Assembly: GCF_026339995.1 (NCBI RefSeq)
Contig: NZ_JAPEPT010000001.1
Coordinates: 942,501 to 1,006,500 of the forward strand
Direction of reading: 5' to 3'
DNA length: 64,000 nucleotides
Origin: Streptomyces sp. NBC_01481
Lineage (GTDB): Bacteria > Actinomycetota > Actinomycetes > Streptomycetales > Streptomycetaceae
Each line of letters begins with the position of its first letter. The first letter of the stretch is position 1. The notes beneath the pieces were generated by a model that saw only the letters and a list, made by a program, of their open reading frames with translations, did not search any database and was not told the DNA's origin. The position numbers and the translations under genes are program-made. Shown in pieces: positions 34,557 to 43,192 of this stretch.

Positions 34557-36602
34557 ATGCAGAATCCCCGTACTCCGGGTCCCGTCCCTCCCTCTCGCAC
34601 CGGCCTCAGCTCCGGGGACTCCGACGAAGGTCTCGCGGCGACACTGCGGACCGGCGGGGGGACGGACGAGATACGTCCCGTAGCAGTGCTGCTGGCGAGG
34701 CACTGGCAACCCGTCTTCGACTACACGTCGATCTGCACTCCATCGGCCACGGGGGCGTCCATGCTCGCCACGGCCGCCTGCAACAAGGTGCTGGAGAATC
34801 TCCGGCAGGTGCGGACGACGGCGGCGCTTCGTCCGCTTCTTTTGGTGACGGCCCGTCAAATCGGCAAGGCGTGGGCGGCCGACGAGCGGATCACCGCACT
34901 GCCAGAACTCCAGAATCCGGACACCGGCCGCTCCGTTCCGGTCGACATGTTCACCATCCCGGAGAATCGGACCCTCGTCGCACGGGCATTCCAGGCATTG
35001 CCCGGGCCCGCCCAATGCCTGCTGTGGCACGCCGAGGCCGAGGGCGAGGGCATATCCGTACCGGCCGGTTTGCTGGCCATTGATCCGCGGGGCGCGGCGG
35101 CTCAGCTGGAGCAAGCCCGGGAAATCTTCCGGGCGGCGTGCCTGCGGTTGCACGTGGAGCTGGCCCCGGACAGCGAATGCCGCCACTTCAGCAGGCTGCT
35201 CGACGTGTCCCTGCGGCGGGGCGGCACGCTGATCCCCGACATCAAGACGCACTTGGCGAAGTGCCAGCACTGCCGCTTCGGCGCGGAACAACTCGACCAG
35301 GTCGGCGGCCGGCTGGCCCTGCTGCTGGCCGAGGCCGTACTCGGCCGGGCCGCCCAGCCCTATCTCGACTCGCGGCCCGCCCGCAACAGCGCCCGCTTCC
35401 AGGCGAGGGCCGCCAGGGCGGAGGGGGCGTCCGGGGTCGCCGGAGTGCGCGCGGCGGTACGCGGCGCCGGACGGCACTCGCGGGGCGGACGCCCGCGCGC
35501 ACTGCCCCGCCTCTCGCTGAGCCCGCGCGGGCGCGGCGCGGTCGTCACCGGGCTCGGGATCATGACCGGCCTGCTCGTCGTCGCAACCGCCGTCACCGAA
35601 CTCTGGCTTCGACGACGGCTACGTGCGCGCGGGCGCGCGCGCAGCGCGCGCGCCTCCTCCTCCCCCCCCCCCCCCTCTCCCTCCGTCCCGAGCGGCTCCG
35701 TCACGGCGATGCCCGCGCCCGGATCCCGTACCCCCTCCGACCCCGGCCCCCAGCCGTCCACCACCTCTGCCGCGATGCCGACCGGCCCGCTGAACACCAC
35801 GCTGCGCAATCTCGGCGCGGACCTGTGCCTCGACATCAAGGACCAGAGGGTGGAGGCCGGTGCGGAGGCGACGATGGCGGCGTGCTCGTCGGCGGTGACC
35901 CAGCAGTGGGTGTACGAGACGGACGGGCTGCTGCGCAGCGCGGCGGCCGTCAACCTCTGCCTCGACTCCCACGAGCTTGACGGGGTCGCCGAACTCGGCG
36001 TCTGTACGCAGGAGTCGGCGGCCGATGCGGGGGATGTGCGCTACGACCTGACGATCCAGGGCGATGTGATCCCGCGCTGGAACGAAGGACTGGCTCTCGT
36101 GCCCGCGTCGGCCGACGCCGGGTCGGCGGTGGTGGTCAAGATGAGGGACGGGTCGCCGGGGCAGCGATGGGCCACTGACAACGTTGCCGCACGGGTGCCG
36201 AGGGCGCGGCCGAGCGCGGACACGGCGCATCCCTCGACCAAGGAGGTCAACATGCCGCCGGCCGGGGGCATTAGCAGCGCGTCCGCCGGAACGGGCACGG
36301 CGCCGGCCCCGGAGCCGCCTGCGCCGACGCAGCGGTACGGCGAGGCCCGCTCGAGCGTGCGCCGCGTCAACGACGGCGGTACCGGGTGGGGCTCCGAGGC
36401 CGCCGCTCCGGGCGAGGAGCGCGCGCGCCGGGTGCGCCCGTCGGCTGCGACGAACCTGCTGAGGCCGACGGCCAAGGGTGCGACCGGCTCGCTGAATTCG
36501 AGGGTCCCCGACAAGGCGGAGGCTGATCCGGCGGCCGGACCTGAGCCCATCGGGGCTCGTATCAAGGCCGCCCCCACTCGCCCTGACCGAGCGTCACTCT
36601 GA
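34557..36602 (+). CDS. Membrane protein with anti-sigma-like zinc motif and ricin-type segment
   Basis: 681 aa. The N-terminal cytoplasmic part (about 1-235) resembles a degenerate sigma-factor-like segment (LLARHWQPVFDY) and ends in HLAKCQHC, the Hx3Cx2C pattern of zinc-binding anti-sigma factors. A Pro/Arg-rich stretch and one transmembrane helix (TGLGIMTGLLVVATAVTELWL region) follow. Outside lies a ricin-B-like region (CLDIKDQRVE, QQWVYE, CLDSHEL, GQRWATD) and a long disordered tail. It likely couples an external (carbohydrate?) signal to transcription. A run of 14 C at 35662-35675 just after the helix could slip. The 315-bp gap 34242-34556 contains promoters but no gene that I see. Confidence 0.6.
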   Translation: MQNPRTPGPVPPSRTGLSSGDSDEGLAATLRTGGGTDEIRPVAVLLARHWQPVFDYTSICTPSATGASMLATAACNKVLENLRQVRTTAALRPLLLVTARQIGKAWAADERITALPELQNPDTGRSVPVDMFTIPENRTLVARAFQALPGPAQCLLWHAEAEGEGISVPAGLLAIDPRGAAAQLEQAREIFRAACLRLHVELAPDSECRHFSRLLDVSLRRGGTLIPDIKTHLAKCQHCRFGAEQLDQVGGRLALLLAEAVLGRAAQPYLDSRPARNSARFQARAARAEGASGVAGVRAAVRGAGRHSRGGRPRALPRLSLSPRGRGAVVTGLGIMTGLLVVATAVTELWLRRRLRARGRARSARASSSPPPPSPSVPSGSVTAMPAPGSRTPSDPGPQPSTTSAAMPTGPLNTTLRNLGADLCLDIKDQRVEAGAEATMAACSSAVTQQWVYETDGLLRSAAAVNLCLDSHELDGVAELGVCTQESAADAGDVRYDLTIQGDVIPRWNEGLALVPASADAGSAVVVKMRDGSPGQRWATDNVAARVPRARPSADTAHPSTKEVNMPPAGGISSASAGTGTAPAPEPPAPTQRYGEARSSVRRVNDGGTGWGSEAAAPGEERARRVRPSAATNLLRPTAKGATGSLNSRVPDKAEADPAAGPEPIGARIKAAPTRPDRASL

Positions 36603-36669
36603 CGGGAGAGAGCTACGTGTCGCTTCGCGGCAGCTTCGGGAGCGCAGGGCTGCCGGAGCTGCCCGGCGG

Positions 36670-37068
36670 CTACTTCGCCACAGCCGGCCCGGTCTCCTGA
36701 TTGCCCGGCACTCTCGTGGCGTTGTCGAGGTTCTCCTCGACCCAGGTCCGCAGCAGACGCAGCGGAACGGCTGCGCCGTGACCGAGGTCGGTCAGGGCGT
36801 ACTCCACGTGGAGGGGCACCGCGGGGTAGATGGTGCGGTCGACGAGCCCTGTGTCCTCCAGGCGTCGCAGCGTCTGGGTGAGCACCTTGGGGCTGACGCC
36901 CTGCAGGAGTCGCTGCAGGGCGCCGAAACGCTGTGGGCCGCCTTCCAGAGCTCCGATGGCCAGGGCCGACCACTTGTTCGCGAGCAGGTCCAGCATGGCG
37001 CGGCAGGGGCACTGGGCCGCGTAGACGTCGTGGTGGGCGTGCTGCCCGGTCTGGCAGTCGGTGGTCAC
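36670..37068 (-). CDS. HxlR-family transcriptional regulator
   Basis: 132 aa, with the single HxlR winged helix: CPCRAMLDLLANKWSALAIGAL, RFGALQRLLQGVSPKVLTQTLRRLE, GLVDRTIYPAVPLHVEYALT. The Cys pair in CPC near residue 22 could sense redox or electrophiles, as in YodB/HypR relatives. The GTG at 37068 is chosen because AGGAG lies seven bases before it; ATGs at 37089 and 37098 are less well placed and fall in an operator-like palindrome. It is divergent from a quinone oxidoreductase, the usual target of such regulators. Confidence 0.85.
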   Translation of the reverse strand: MTTDCQTGQHAHHDVYAAQCPCRAMLDLLANKWSALAIGALEGGPQRFGALQRLLQGVSPKVLTQTLRRLEDTGLVDRTIYPAVPLHVEYALTDLGHGAAVPLRLLRTWVEENLDNATRVPGNQETGPAVAK

Positions 37069-37090
37069 GGGGGCGCTCCTCAGCAGCATG

Positions 37091-37105
37091 CTTCCCATTG
37101 GGAAG
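37091..37105. promoter_or_regulatory. 15-bp palindrome, candidate HxlR operator
   Basis: CTTCCCA and TGGGAAG flank a central T, perfect, 23 bases upstream of the HxlR start and about 105 upstream of the quinone oxidoreductase. A related sequence with GGTAACTACC follows at 37120. It probably binds the HxlR protein. Confidence 0.5.
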
Positions 37106-37210
37106 TAGATTCCCTTGATGGTAACTACCTCCCTGGGGATACGGTCAAGCCCACTGGACCGGGGCCGATAAGTGGCCTTTCGGCAGGTTTGGTTTCAAGG
37201 GAGACGACTC

Positions 37211-38173
37211 ATGTCCTCGATGCGCGCGGTGGTGCAGCACACCTTCGGCGGCTCCGACGTCCTGCGGGTGGAGGAGGTGCCCCGGCCCGTGCCGCTGCCG
37301 ACCGAGGTCCTGGTGCGGGTGCACGCCGCCGGCATCAACCCGGTCGACTGGAAGACCCGGGGCGGCGGCGGCATGGCCGGGGTGCTCGGCGAGCCGCCGT
37401 TCACCCTGGGCTGGGACGTCTCCGGCGTCGTGGAGGAGACCGGCTTCGGTGTGACCACCCTCAAGGCCGGCGACGAGGTCTACGGGATGCCGTGGTTCCC
37501 CCGCGCGGCCGGCGGTTACGCCGAGTACGTCACCGCCCCCGCCCGGCAGTTCGCCCGCAAGCCCGCGAGCATCAGCCACGAGCAGGCCGCCGCCGTACCG
37601 CTGGCAGCCCTCACCGCCTGGCAGGCCCTGGTCGACACCGCCGGCATCCGTCCCGGCCAGCGCGTGCTGATCCACGCCGCCGCCGGAGGCGTCGGACACT
37701 TCGCCGTCCAGTTCGCCAAGCACCTGGGCGCCCACGTCACCGGCACCGCCGGCAGCGCCCGCCACGACTGGCTCACCGCACTCGGCGCCGACGAACTCAT
37801 CGACTACACCGCGGTCCGCTTCGAGGAGGCCGCCAAGGACATCGACGTCGTCATCGACCTCGTCGGCGACGTGCACGACAACACCAGCACCCGTTCGCTC
37901 GACGTGCTGCGCCCCGGCGGACTGATCGTCGCGATTCCCGCCGGTGTCTCGCCCGAACTCCTCCAGGCGGCCGAGTCCCGGGGGCTGCGCACCAGCGCCT
38001 TCCTGGTCGAGCCCGACGGCCCGGCCCTCACCCGCATCGCCGAACTCATCGACGCCGGCGAGGTGAGCGTGGAGGTCGAGGAGGTCTTCCCGCTGGAGCA
38101 GGCCACCCAGGCCCACACCCGCGGCGAAAGCGGCCGCACGCGCGGCAAGCTCGTCCTGCGCGTCACCTCCTGA
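37211..38173 (+). CDS. NADPH:quinone oxidoreductase-like zinc-free MDR enzyme
   Basis: 320 aa, medium-chain dehydrogenase fold. AGINPVDWKTR and VGWDVSGVVEE-type segment (LGWDVSGVV) lie in the catalytic part; the Rossmann motif AAAGGVGHFAVQ binds NADPH. The zinc ligands of alcohol dehydrogenases are absent, so it is a QOR-type reductase for quinones or enones. ATG 37211 follows AAGGGAGAC. Divergent HxlR suggests induction by quinone or electrophile stress. The 244 bp that follow (38174-38417) contain no gene. Confidence 0.88.
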   Translation: MSSMRAVVQHTFGGSDVLRVEEVPRPVPLPTEVLVRVHAAGINPVDWKTRGGGGMAGVLGEPPFTLGWDVSGVVEETGFGVTTLKAGDEVYGMPWFPRAAGGYAEYVTAPARQFARKPASISHEQAAAVPLAALTAWQALVDTAGIRPGQRVLIHAAAGGVGHFAVQFAKHLGAHVTGTAGSARHDWLTALGADELIDYTAVRFEEAAKDIDVVIDLVGDVHDNTSTRSLDVLRPGGLIVAIPAGVSPELLQAAESRGLRTSAFLVEPDGPALTRIAELIDAGEVSVEVEEVFPLEQATQAHTRGESGRTRGKLVLRVTS

Positions 38174-38417
38174 CCCCTGCCGCAGAGACCGGCCGCAGCC
38201 TGCCAGGCTGCCGGCCGGCCTCGGGCGTCATGGAGCCGGCCGGAGAAGGCCGTTGGATACGGGCGCAGTTGCCCGCTGCCCATGACATCCGTTCAAGCGC
38301 CGTCGTGCGCCTTCTTACGAATCGCTGACGCCGCGGGCGTCCCGGCCGTAACGGCACGCTCGGATGCCACGCTGGGGGTACTCACCCGGACCTTCCCCCG
38401 CGACCCGAGGAATCACC

Positions 38418-39149
38418 ATGGCCACGATGGACCGTAGCGAGAATCCGCACCGCTTCGACGACCTGCGCGCGCTGTTCGTCAACTGCACGCTCAAGCGCTC
38501 GCCCGAGACAAGTCACACCGATGGCCTCATCGACAAGAGCCGCGCTGTGATGGAGAAGAACGGTGTCACCACCGAGCTGATTCGCGCCGTCGATCACGAC
38601 ATCGCCGTCGGTGTCTGGCCCGACATGACGGAACACGGCTGGGAGGCCGACGCCTGGCCGTCGCTGTACGAGCGGGTGATGGCGGCCGACATTCTCGTGC
38701 TGTGCGGACCTATATGGCTCGGCGACAACAGTTCCGTGATGAAGCAGGTGATCGAGCGTCTCTACGCATGCTCCGGCATCCTCAACGAGCAGGGCCAGTA
38801 CGCATATTACGGTCGGGTCGGGGGTGCTCTTCTCACCGGGAACGAGGACGGGGTGAAGCACTGCGCCATGAACATTCTCTACAGCCTGCAGCACCTCGGG
38901 TACACCATCCCGCCGCAGGCCGACGCCGGGTGGATCGGTGAGGCGGGTCCGGGGCCCTCGTATCTGGATCCCGACTCCCACGCCCAGGAGAACGAATTCA
39001 CCAACCGCAATACCGCCTTCATGACCTGGAACCTGATGCACATGGCCGCGATGCTCAAGCGCGCGGGCGGCATCCCGGCGTACGGCAACCAGCGCTCCGG
39101 CTGGGACGCGGGACTTCGCTTCGACTTCCCCAACCCCGAGTACCGCTGA
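38418..39149 (+). CDS. Flavodoxin-fold NAD(P)H-dependent FMN reductase
   Basis: 243 aa. Flavodoxin-fold markers: LFVNCTLKRSPETSHTDGL (FMN phosphate loop), DILVLCGPIWLGDNSSVMKQVIER and GGALLTGNEDGVK. Such proteins reduce flavins, quinones or azo compounds in the cytoplasm. The ATG has CGAGGAATC upstream. It follows the quinone oxidoreductase on the same strand with a gap, so it may have its own promoter; a role in the same electrophile or quinone response is likely but not shown. Confidence 0.83.
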   Translation: MATMDRSENPHRFDDLRALFVNCTLKRSPETSHTDGLIDKSRAVMEKNGVTTELIRAVDHDIAVGVWPDMTEHGWEADAWPSLYERVMAADILVLCGPIWLGDNSSVMKQVIERLYACSGILNEQGQYAYYGRVGGALLTGNEDGVKHCAMNILYSLQHLGYTIPPQADAGWIGEAGPGPSYLDPDSHAQENEFTNRNTAFMTWNLMHMAAMLKRAGGIPAYGNQRSGWDAGLRFDFPNPEYR

Positions 39150-39210
39150 AGCTGTTCACCGGGCCGGCGTGATCGCACGCGTGGCCGTTCCGGAGTAAGA
39201 CGGTCCACCG

Positions 39211-39840
39211 TCAAGGCAGCGGCAGCGCCACCCTGACCGCGTACACGGCCACCAGCCCGTACCCGATCCGGAAGGTCCATGCCCGGGCGGTGTCCGAGAT
39301 CCGGGTGCCCGCGAACCCGCTGGCCGCCACCAGCAGTTGCTGCCAGCCGAGCGAGGCGAGGAACACCGCGCCGACGAAGACCGCCCCCGCCGCGCCCGTG
39401 CTCAGGGTCGCCCCCTGAGCGGTGGTCAGGGCGGCGAAGTACAGCGCCGTGGTGGGGTTGATCAGCGTGATCGCGGCGAACCGGGTGAACGTCCGCACCG
39501 CCCCCGTAGCCGCCGTCTCGTCCTCGCCCTCGCTCGCCACGGCGGGGCGGGGGCGCCGCGAGGCGAGCAGTCCGCGTACCGCGATCACCGCCAGCACGGC
39601 GGCCGACACCAGCCGGACCCAGGCCTCCACACCGGAGAGCGCGGAGGCGACGAGAGGGCCCAGTGCCGTCGCCACGGCGGCATAGGAGCAGTCGACGACG
39701 GCGACCGCAGCCGCGGCAGCCACGGCTCCGCGGCGGTCGCGCATGCCCTGCTGGATGAGCAGCACGCCCACCGCCCCCAGGGGCATCGCCACTCCCAGGC
39801 CCGCCGCCGCGCCCGCCATCGCCGTTGTCCACATACTCAT
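39211..39840 (-). CDS. LysE-family exporter
   Basis: About 209 aa with six hydrophobic segments, the LysE/RhtB layout: GLGVAMPLGAVGVLLIQQGM at the N-terminus, an acidic loop (ASEGEDETAATG) after helix 3, then FAAITLINPTTALYFAAL, the family's central motif. It exports amino acids or related small molecules. ATG 39840 is taken; a GTG nine bases upstream is possible. It is divergent from an Lrp/AsnC regulator, as in the classic lysE-lysG type arrangement with a different regulator family. Confidence 0.83.
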   Translation of the reverse strand: MSMWTTAMAGAAAGLGVAMPLGAVGVLLIQQGMRDRRGAVAAAAAVAVVDCSYAAVATALGPLVASALSGVEAWVRLVSAAVLAVIAVRGLLASRRPRPAVASEGEDETAATGAVRTFTRFAAITLINPTTALYFAALTTAQGATLSTGAAGAVFVGAVFLASLGWQQLLVAASGFAGTRISDTARAWTFRIGYGLVAVYAVRVALPLP

Positions 39841-39910
39841 GGCGGACACTGTCCGGCCCCGGCTGTGATCGGCGCGGCCGTATTACGCCTCGTACTGCGA
39901 CAATCGCCGT

Positions 39911-40351
39911 ATGGACCGTCTCGACAGCGAAATCCTCGGTGTACTGCGAGAGGATGCGCGGATCTCCTACCGCGATCTCGGCGTACGTGTGGGCCTCAGC
40001 GCCAATGCCGCCGCCGAGCGCGTGCGCCGGATGCTCCGCGACGGCGTCATCCGCGGCTTCACCACGATCGTCGACCCCACCGCCGACTCCCGCGCGGGTC
40101 TCGTCGTCTTCATCGACATCACGCTGCGGCTCGACACGACGAACGAGGAGTTCGAGCGGGTCGTGCTGAAGCTGCCCGGCATCACCGAAGTCGTGCATGT
40201 GACGGGAGCGCACGACTATCTCGTACGGGCCAGAGCCGCCGACCCCGCAGAACTGGACGCACTGCTGCGCACCCTCAAACGCGAGGCGGGCGTCGCCCAG
40301 TCCAGCACCCGGATCGCGCTGCGGGCCGCTACCGGGGGACCTGCCAGGTGA
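39911..40351 (+). CDS. Lrp/AsnC-family regulator
   Basis: 146 aa: an N-terminal HTH (LDSEILGVLREDARISYRDL, then GVRVGLSANAAAERVRRM) and a C-terminal RAM ligand-binding domain (GLVVFIDITLRLD, ITEVVHVTGAHDYLVRARA). It likely responds to an amino acid and controls the divergent LysE-type exporter across a 70-bp gap. No clear Shine-Dalgarno precedes the ATG, so a leaderless mRNA is possible. Confidence 0.88.
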   Translation: MDRLDSEILGVLREDARISYRDLGVRVGLSANAAAERVRRMLRDGVIRGFTTIVDPTADSRAGLVVFIDITLRLDTTNEEFERVVLKLPGITEVVHVTGAHDYLVRARAADPAELDALLRTLKREAGVAQSSTRIALRAATGGPAR

Positions 40352-40375
40352 GCGTCCTCTGCCCCTGACCGGCCT

Positions 40376-41419
40376 TCATTCGGCCCCGGCGAGAGGATCG
40401 AGGACCAGCGGCCGGATCTTGCCCTCCAGCATCGAACCGAGGCCCAGGATGGCGCAGATGTCGGGCCGTTCGGCGATGTGCACCGGCATGCCGGTCGCGT
40501 CGCGCAGCATCTGGTCCAGGCCCGGCAGCAGCGCGCTGCCGCCGACCATCATGATCCCGCGGTCGGCGAGATCGGCCACCAGATCCGGCGGGCAGTCCCG
40601 CAGCACCTTGCCGATGCCGTCGAGGACGGAGGTGAGCGGGGTGTGGATCGCGTCGCGTACGGCAGCGGTGTCCACGCGCACCGAACGGGCCAGGCCGGTG
40701 GCCACGTCCCGGCCGTGGATCTCGGTAGACGCCGGGCCATGAGGGGTCAGGCCGTTGCCGTGCAGGGCGAGTTGCAGGGGCCGTACCGACTGGCTGGGCA
40801 GCATCAGCTCGTGCTGGTGGCGCAGGTGCTGGATCACCGCGTGGTCGATGGCGTTGCCGCCCACCGGGATCCGCTCGGCGGTGACGATCGCGCCGAGCGA
40901 GAGCACGGCGACCTGCGTGGTCGCCGCGCCGCACACCAGGATCATGGTCGCGACGGGCTGCTCCACGGGCAGCCCGCAGCCGACGGCCGCGGCGATCAGG
41001 GTGTCGACGAGCTCGACCCGGCGGGCGCCGAGTCCGACGAGGGTCTCGACGGCGGCCCGCTGGGCGAGCGGGTCGCTGTCGTGCGGGGTGCAGGCGGCGG
41101 CGCGCAGCCTGGGCTTGCGGCGCAGCTGGCGGCGGAGCTTCTCGCCGAGAAGGTGACGGAGCATCCGCTGGGCCATGTCGATGTCGACGACGGTGCCGCC
41201 GGAGACGGGGCGGGCGACGCGGATGTAGTCGGGCGTACGGCCCGTCATCTGCTCGGCGAACGAACCGACGGCGATGAGCGCGCCGGTGCGGGTGTTCACG
41301 GCGGCGACGCTCGGCTCGTCGACGACGAGCCCGGCCCCCTTGACGAAGACCCTGGTCCTCGCGGCTCCCAGGTCGACGGCGACATGGCAACGGCGCAACT
41401 GCTCAAGGCTGACGGTCAC
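40376..41419 (-). CDS. MreB-like actin homologue
   Basis: 347 aa with the actin-fold ATP site: phosphate-1 VAVDLGAARTRVFVKG, connect-1 and phosphate-2 (ILVCGAATTQVAVLSLG), and adenosine motif GIMMVGGSALLPGLDQML. It is divergent from rod-type MreB and matches the shorter Streptomyces Mbl/MreB-like paralogue. These take part in spore-wall integrity. It is monocistronic here. GTG follows GGGAGGATCC. It is convergent with the Lrp gene with a 24-bp gap. Confidence 0.85.
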   Translation of the reverse strand: MTVSLEQLRRCHVAVDLGAARTRVFVKGAGLVVDEPSVAAVNTRTGALIAVGSFAEQMTGRTPDYIRVARPVSGGTVVDIDMAQRMLRHLLGEKLRRQLRRKPRLRAAACTPHDSDPLAQRAAVETLVGLGARRVELVDTLIAAAVGCGLPVEQPVATMILVCGAATTQVAVLSLGAIVTAERIPVGGNAIDHAVIQHLRHQHELMLPSQSVRPLQLALHGNGLTPHGPASTEIHGRDVATGLARSVRVDTAAVRDAIHTPLTSVLDGIGKVLRDCPPDLVADLADRGIMMVGGSALLPGLDQMLRDATGMPVHIAERPDICAILGLGSMLEGKIRPLVLDPLAGAE

Positions 41420-41556
41420 GGCGGATCCTCCCGAGTGCGGTACCTGTTCGCATCGTGCGATCGCCGCGGGAGGTGCGCGCGCTGGGTGAGCCGGTCGGGG
41501 GTATAAAGCTGACGACCCGCCAGATCAGCTCCGCCGTTCGGGGAGTCCCAGCCCTC

Positions 41557-41782
41557 AGGTCCTGTCCGGCCGACCTTGCCGGGCTCGCGTGCCCTGGCAC
41601 GGCACCTTTCCCCCGTAGCCCTTCGGGCACGGGAGGTACCCCCACCGTTGTCGTAGTCGCCGACGCTCCGCGTGGGCTCCATCCTCCGCCTTGCGATGCT
41701 CCCCCGTAGCCCTTCGGGCACGGGAGGTGCCCCCATCGCCAGACCCGCTCACTGATCCGGCCTGACCGACCGGACAGGACCT
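41557..41782. mobile_element. MITE-like element with terminal inverted repeats
   Basis: A 226-bp segment begins with AGGTCCTGTCCGG (41557-41569) and ends with its exact complement (41770-41782); similarity continues a few bases inward with transitions. It encodes nothing. Inside are two copies of a 36-base repeat (41609-41644 and 41700-41735). The right end overlaps the TAG stop of the next minus-strand gene. No clear target duplication is visible. It fills most of the gap 41420-41780. Confidence 0.5.
41609..41735. repeat. Pair of 36-base direct repeats
   Basis: Copies at 41609-41644 and 41700-41735, 91 bases apart, differ at one base (GGTA versus GGTG). The unit includes AGCCCTTCGGGC, which can form a short hairpin, and resembles dispersed intergenic repeats common in Streptomyces. 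Confidence 0.7.
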
Positions 41783-42338
41783 ACCGCAGCCTCTGCAGCA
41801 GTCCCCACGTGAACTCCGCCACGCACCGCTCCCCGTCCGGAAGCGTCAGCTCCAGCTGCCACCGCGTCGGAGCCGAGCCCTCCATCGGCCGTGCGGGCGG
41901 GAACGCCCTCGCCGCCTCGTCCACCGTGCACGACCACGGCTTCAGGTCCTGCGCCGTACGCAGCGAAGGAGCTGGTGCCCCGGGGGCGCGGACCAGCCAT
42001 TCGTTCCACACCGCCCCGCCGCCCGCCGCCAGCACCTCGAAGCGCAGATCGGGCCAGAGCGGTACGGGCCACAGCAGCGCGTCGCACTCCAGATCGCCGA
42101 TCCTGCGGCGTACGACCCGTTCCGGCTCGCCGAGCACCGAGCGGTAGCGGGCCGGCGCGCCGCGGCTTCTGGGCGCGCGGACCATTGCCTGCCAGCGGCG
42201 GTTGGCCTCGCGCATCTCGGCGAGCGAGGCCCCCAATTGGTGGCGGGCGTCCTCGACGAGGCCCGGCTGGTGGTCGGCCATGCGGCGCAGCAGCACCAGT
42301 TGGAAGTCGCGGGGCCCGAAAGGCGCGGCTGGGGTCAT
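41781..42338 (-). CDS. Hypothetical protein
   Basis: 185 aa, no family I recognise. The first third is helical (FQLVLLRRMADHQPGLVEDARHQ), then a region with conserved-looking aromatic residues (WPVPLWPDLRFEVL, WNEWLVRAPG), ending LQRLR. There is no signal peptide or membrane helix. ATG 42338 is preferred to ATG 42347 because GCAGGA is well spaced for it. Its stop codon lies in the right end of the MITE-like element, so the C-terminus may have been changed by insertion. Confidence 0.65.
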   Translation of the reverse strand: MTPAAPFGPRDFQLVLLRRMADHQPGLVEDARHQLGASLAEMREANRRWQAMVRAPRSRGAPARYRSVLGEPERVVRRRIGDLECDALLWPVPLWPDLRFEVLAAGGGAVWNEWLVRAPGAPAPSLRTAQDLKPWSCTVDEAARAFPPARPMEGSAPTRWQLELTLPDGERCVAEFTWGLLQRLR

Positions 42339-42481
42339 GCCCGACATCCTGCCCCGCTGACCGGCTCGAACGCGCCGTCAACCGCGCGAAGCCGAGCCGC
42401 CGCGGAGCCGAAGATTCCACACACAACCCTCACAGAGTCATTCACCACTGGTCCCCTCGGGCCGCATAATCTGCGGGCGCC

Positions 42482-43183
42482 ATGGATTACTGCCACCAGT
42501 GTCAACGGCACCTCAACGGCGCTCTGGCCTGCGCAGGCTGCGGCACGCCCGTCGAGGAGCTACGGCATCTCAGCCCCAGTGCGCCCGCGGCGGACCCCGT
42601 CTTCGACCTCGACGAGGTGTCCGAGCCCGTGGGCCACAGGCGTTCGCGCCGTCAGCCCGCTCCCCGCCGCAGAGCTCCTGCGGGGCGCCGGGCCCGTAAG
42701 AGGCGTGGCCGCAAGGTGCTGTTCGGCACGGTCGGCCTGGTCCTGGCAGTGGGTGCGCTGAGCCTCGCCGAGCTCGCTTACGAGAGCGGGGGCGAGGACG
42801 GCGCGGCCACCGCGGTCAAGGAAGAGGACAGCGTCGAGACGGAGCCCGCTCCGGAGCCGACGGACAGCCTGACTCCGCAGGGTCCCGACGAGGTGACGGA
42901 CGCGCCGGTGACCTCGTCCGGTTCCCCGCGCCCCAGGCGCACGGCCACCCGTACTGCCGTGGGCGGCAGTGGCAGTGGCACCGGAAAGCCGACCGCGACC
43001 GGGTCCGGCCCGGTCGGCGAGCCGTCCGCCTCGTCCTCCGCCGCGGATCCCTCGGGCAGTGCGCAGCCGTCGGGCTCCGCGCAGCCGACCGGGTCGAACC
43101 CCGGCGAGCCTCCTCCGCCGAACCCGGTTCCGACCCCCAGCCCCAGCGAGACGTGCGACCAGTTCCTCTGGTGGTGCATCTAG
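42482..43183 (+). CDS. Zinc-ribbon single-pass membrane protein with low-complexity exterior
   Basis: 233 aa. The N-terminal CHQC...CAGC zinc ribbon is followed by a basic stretch (HRRSRRQPAPRRR...RKRRGRK), one membrane helix (VLFGTVGLVLAVGALSLAEL) and a long Ser/Pro/Thr/Gly exterior ending in CDQFLWWCI. The two Cys near the end could form a disulfide loop. The topology (zinc ribbon inside, anchor, disordered outside) is common in Streptomyces conserved membrane proteins; function unknown. It is divergent from the hypothetical gene; the gap contains ATAATCT about 15 bases before the ATG, suggesting a near-leaderless start. Confidence 0.75.
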   Translation: MDYCHQCQRHLNGALACAGCGTPVEELRHLSPSAPAADPVFDLDEVSEPVGHRRSRRQPAPRRRAPAGRRARKRRGRKVLFGTVGLVLAVGALSLAELAYESGGEDGAATAVKEEDSVETEPAPEPTDSLTPQGPDEVTDAPVTSSGSPRPRRTATRTAVGGSGSGTGKPTATGSGPVGEPSASSSAADPSGSAQPSGSAQPTGSNPGEPPPPNPVPTPSPSETCDQFLWWCI

Positions 43184-43192
43184 GGGGTGCTC

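Noticed and set aside
35623..35652. Alternating GC stretch as a Z-DNA or regulatory element
   Set aside because: It lies inside coding sequence for an Arg-rich segment; codon bias alone explains much of it, so only the C-run is reported.
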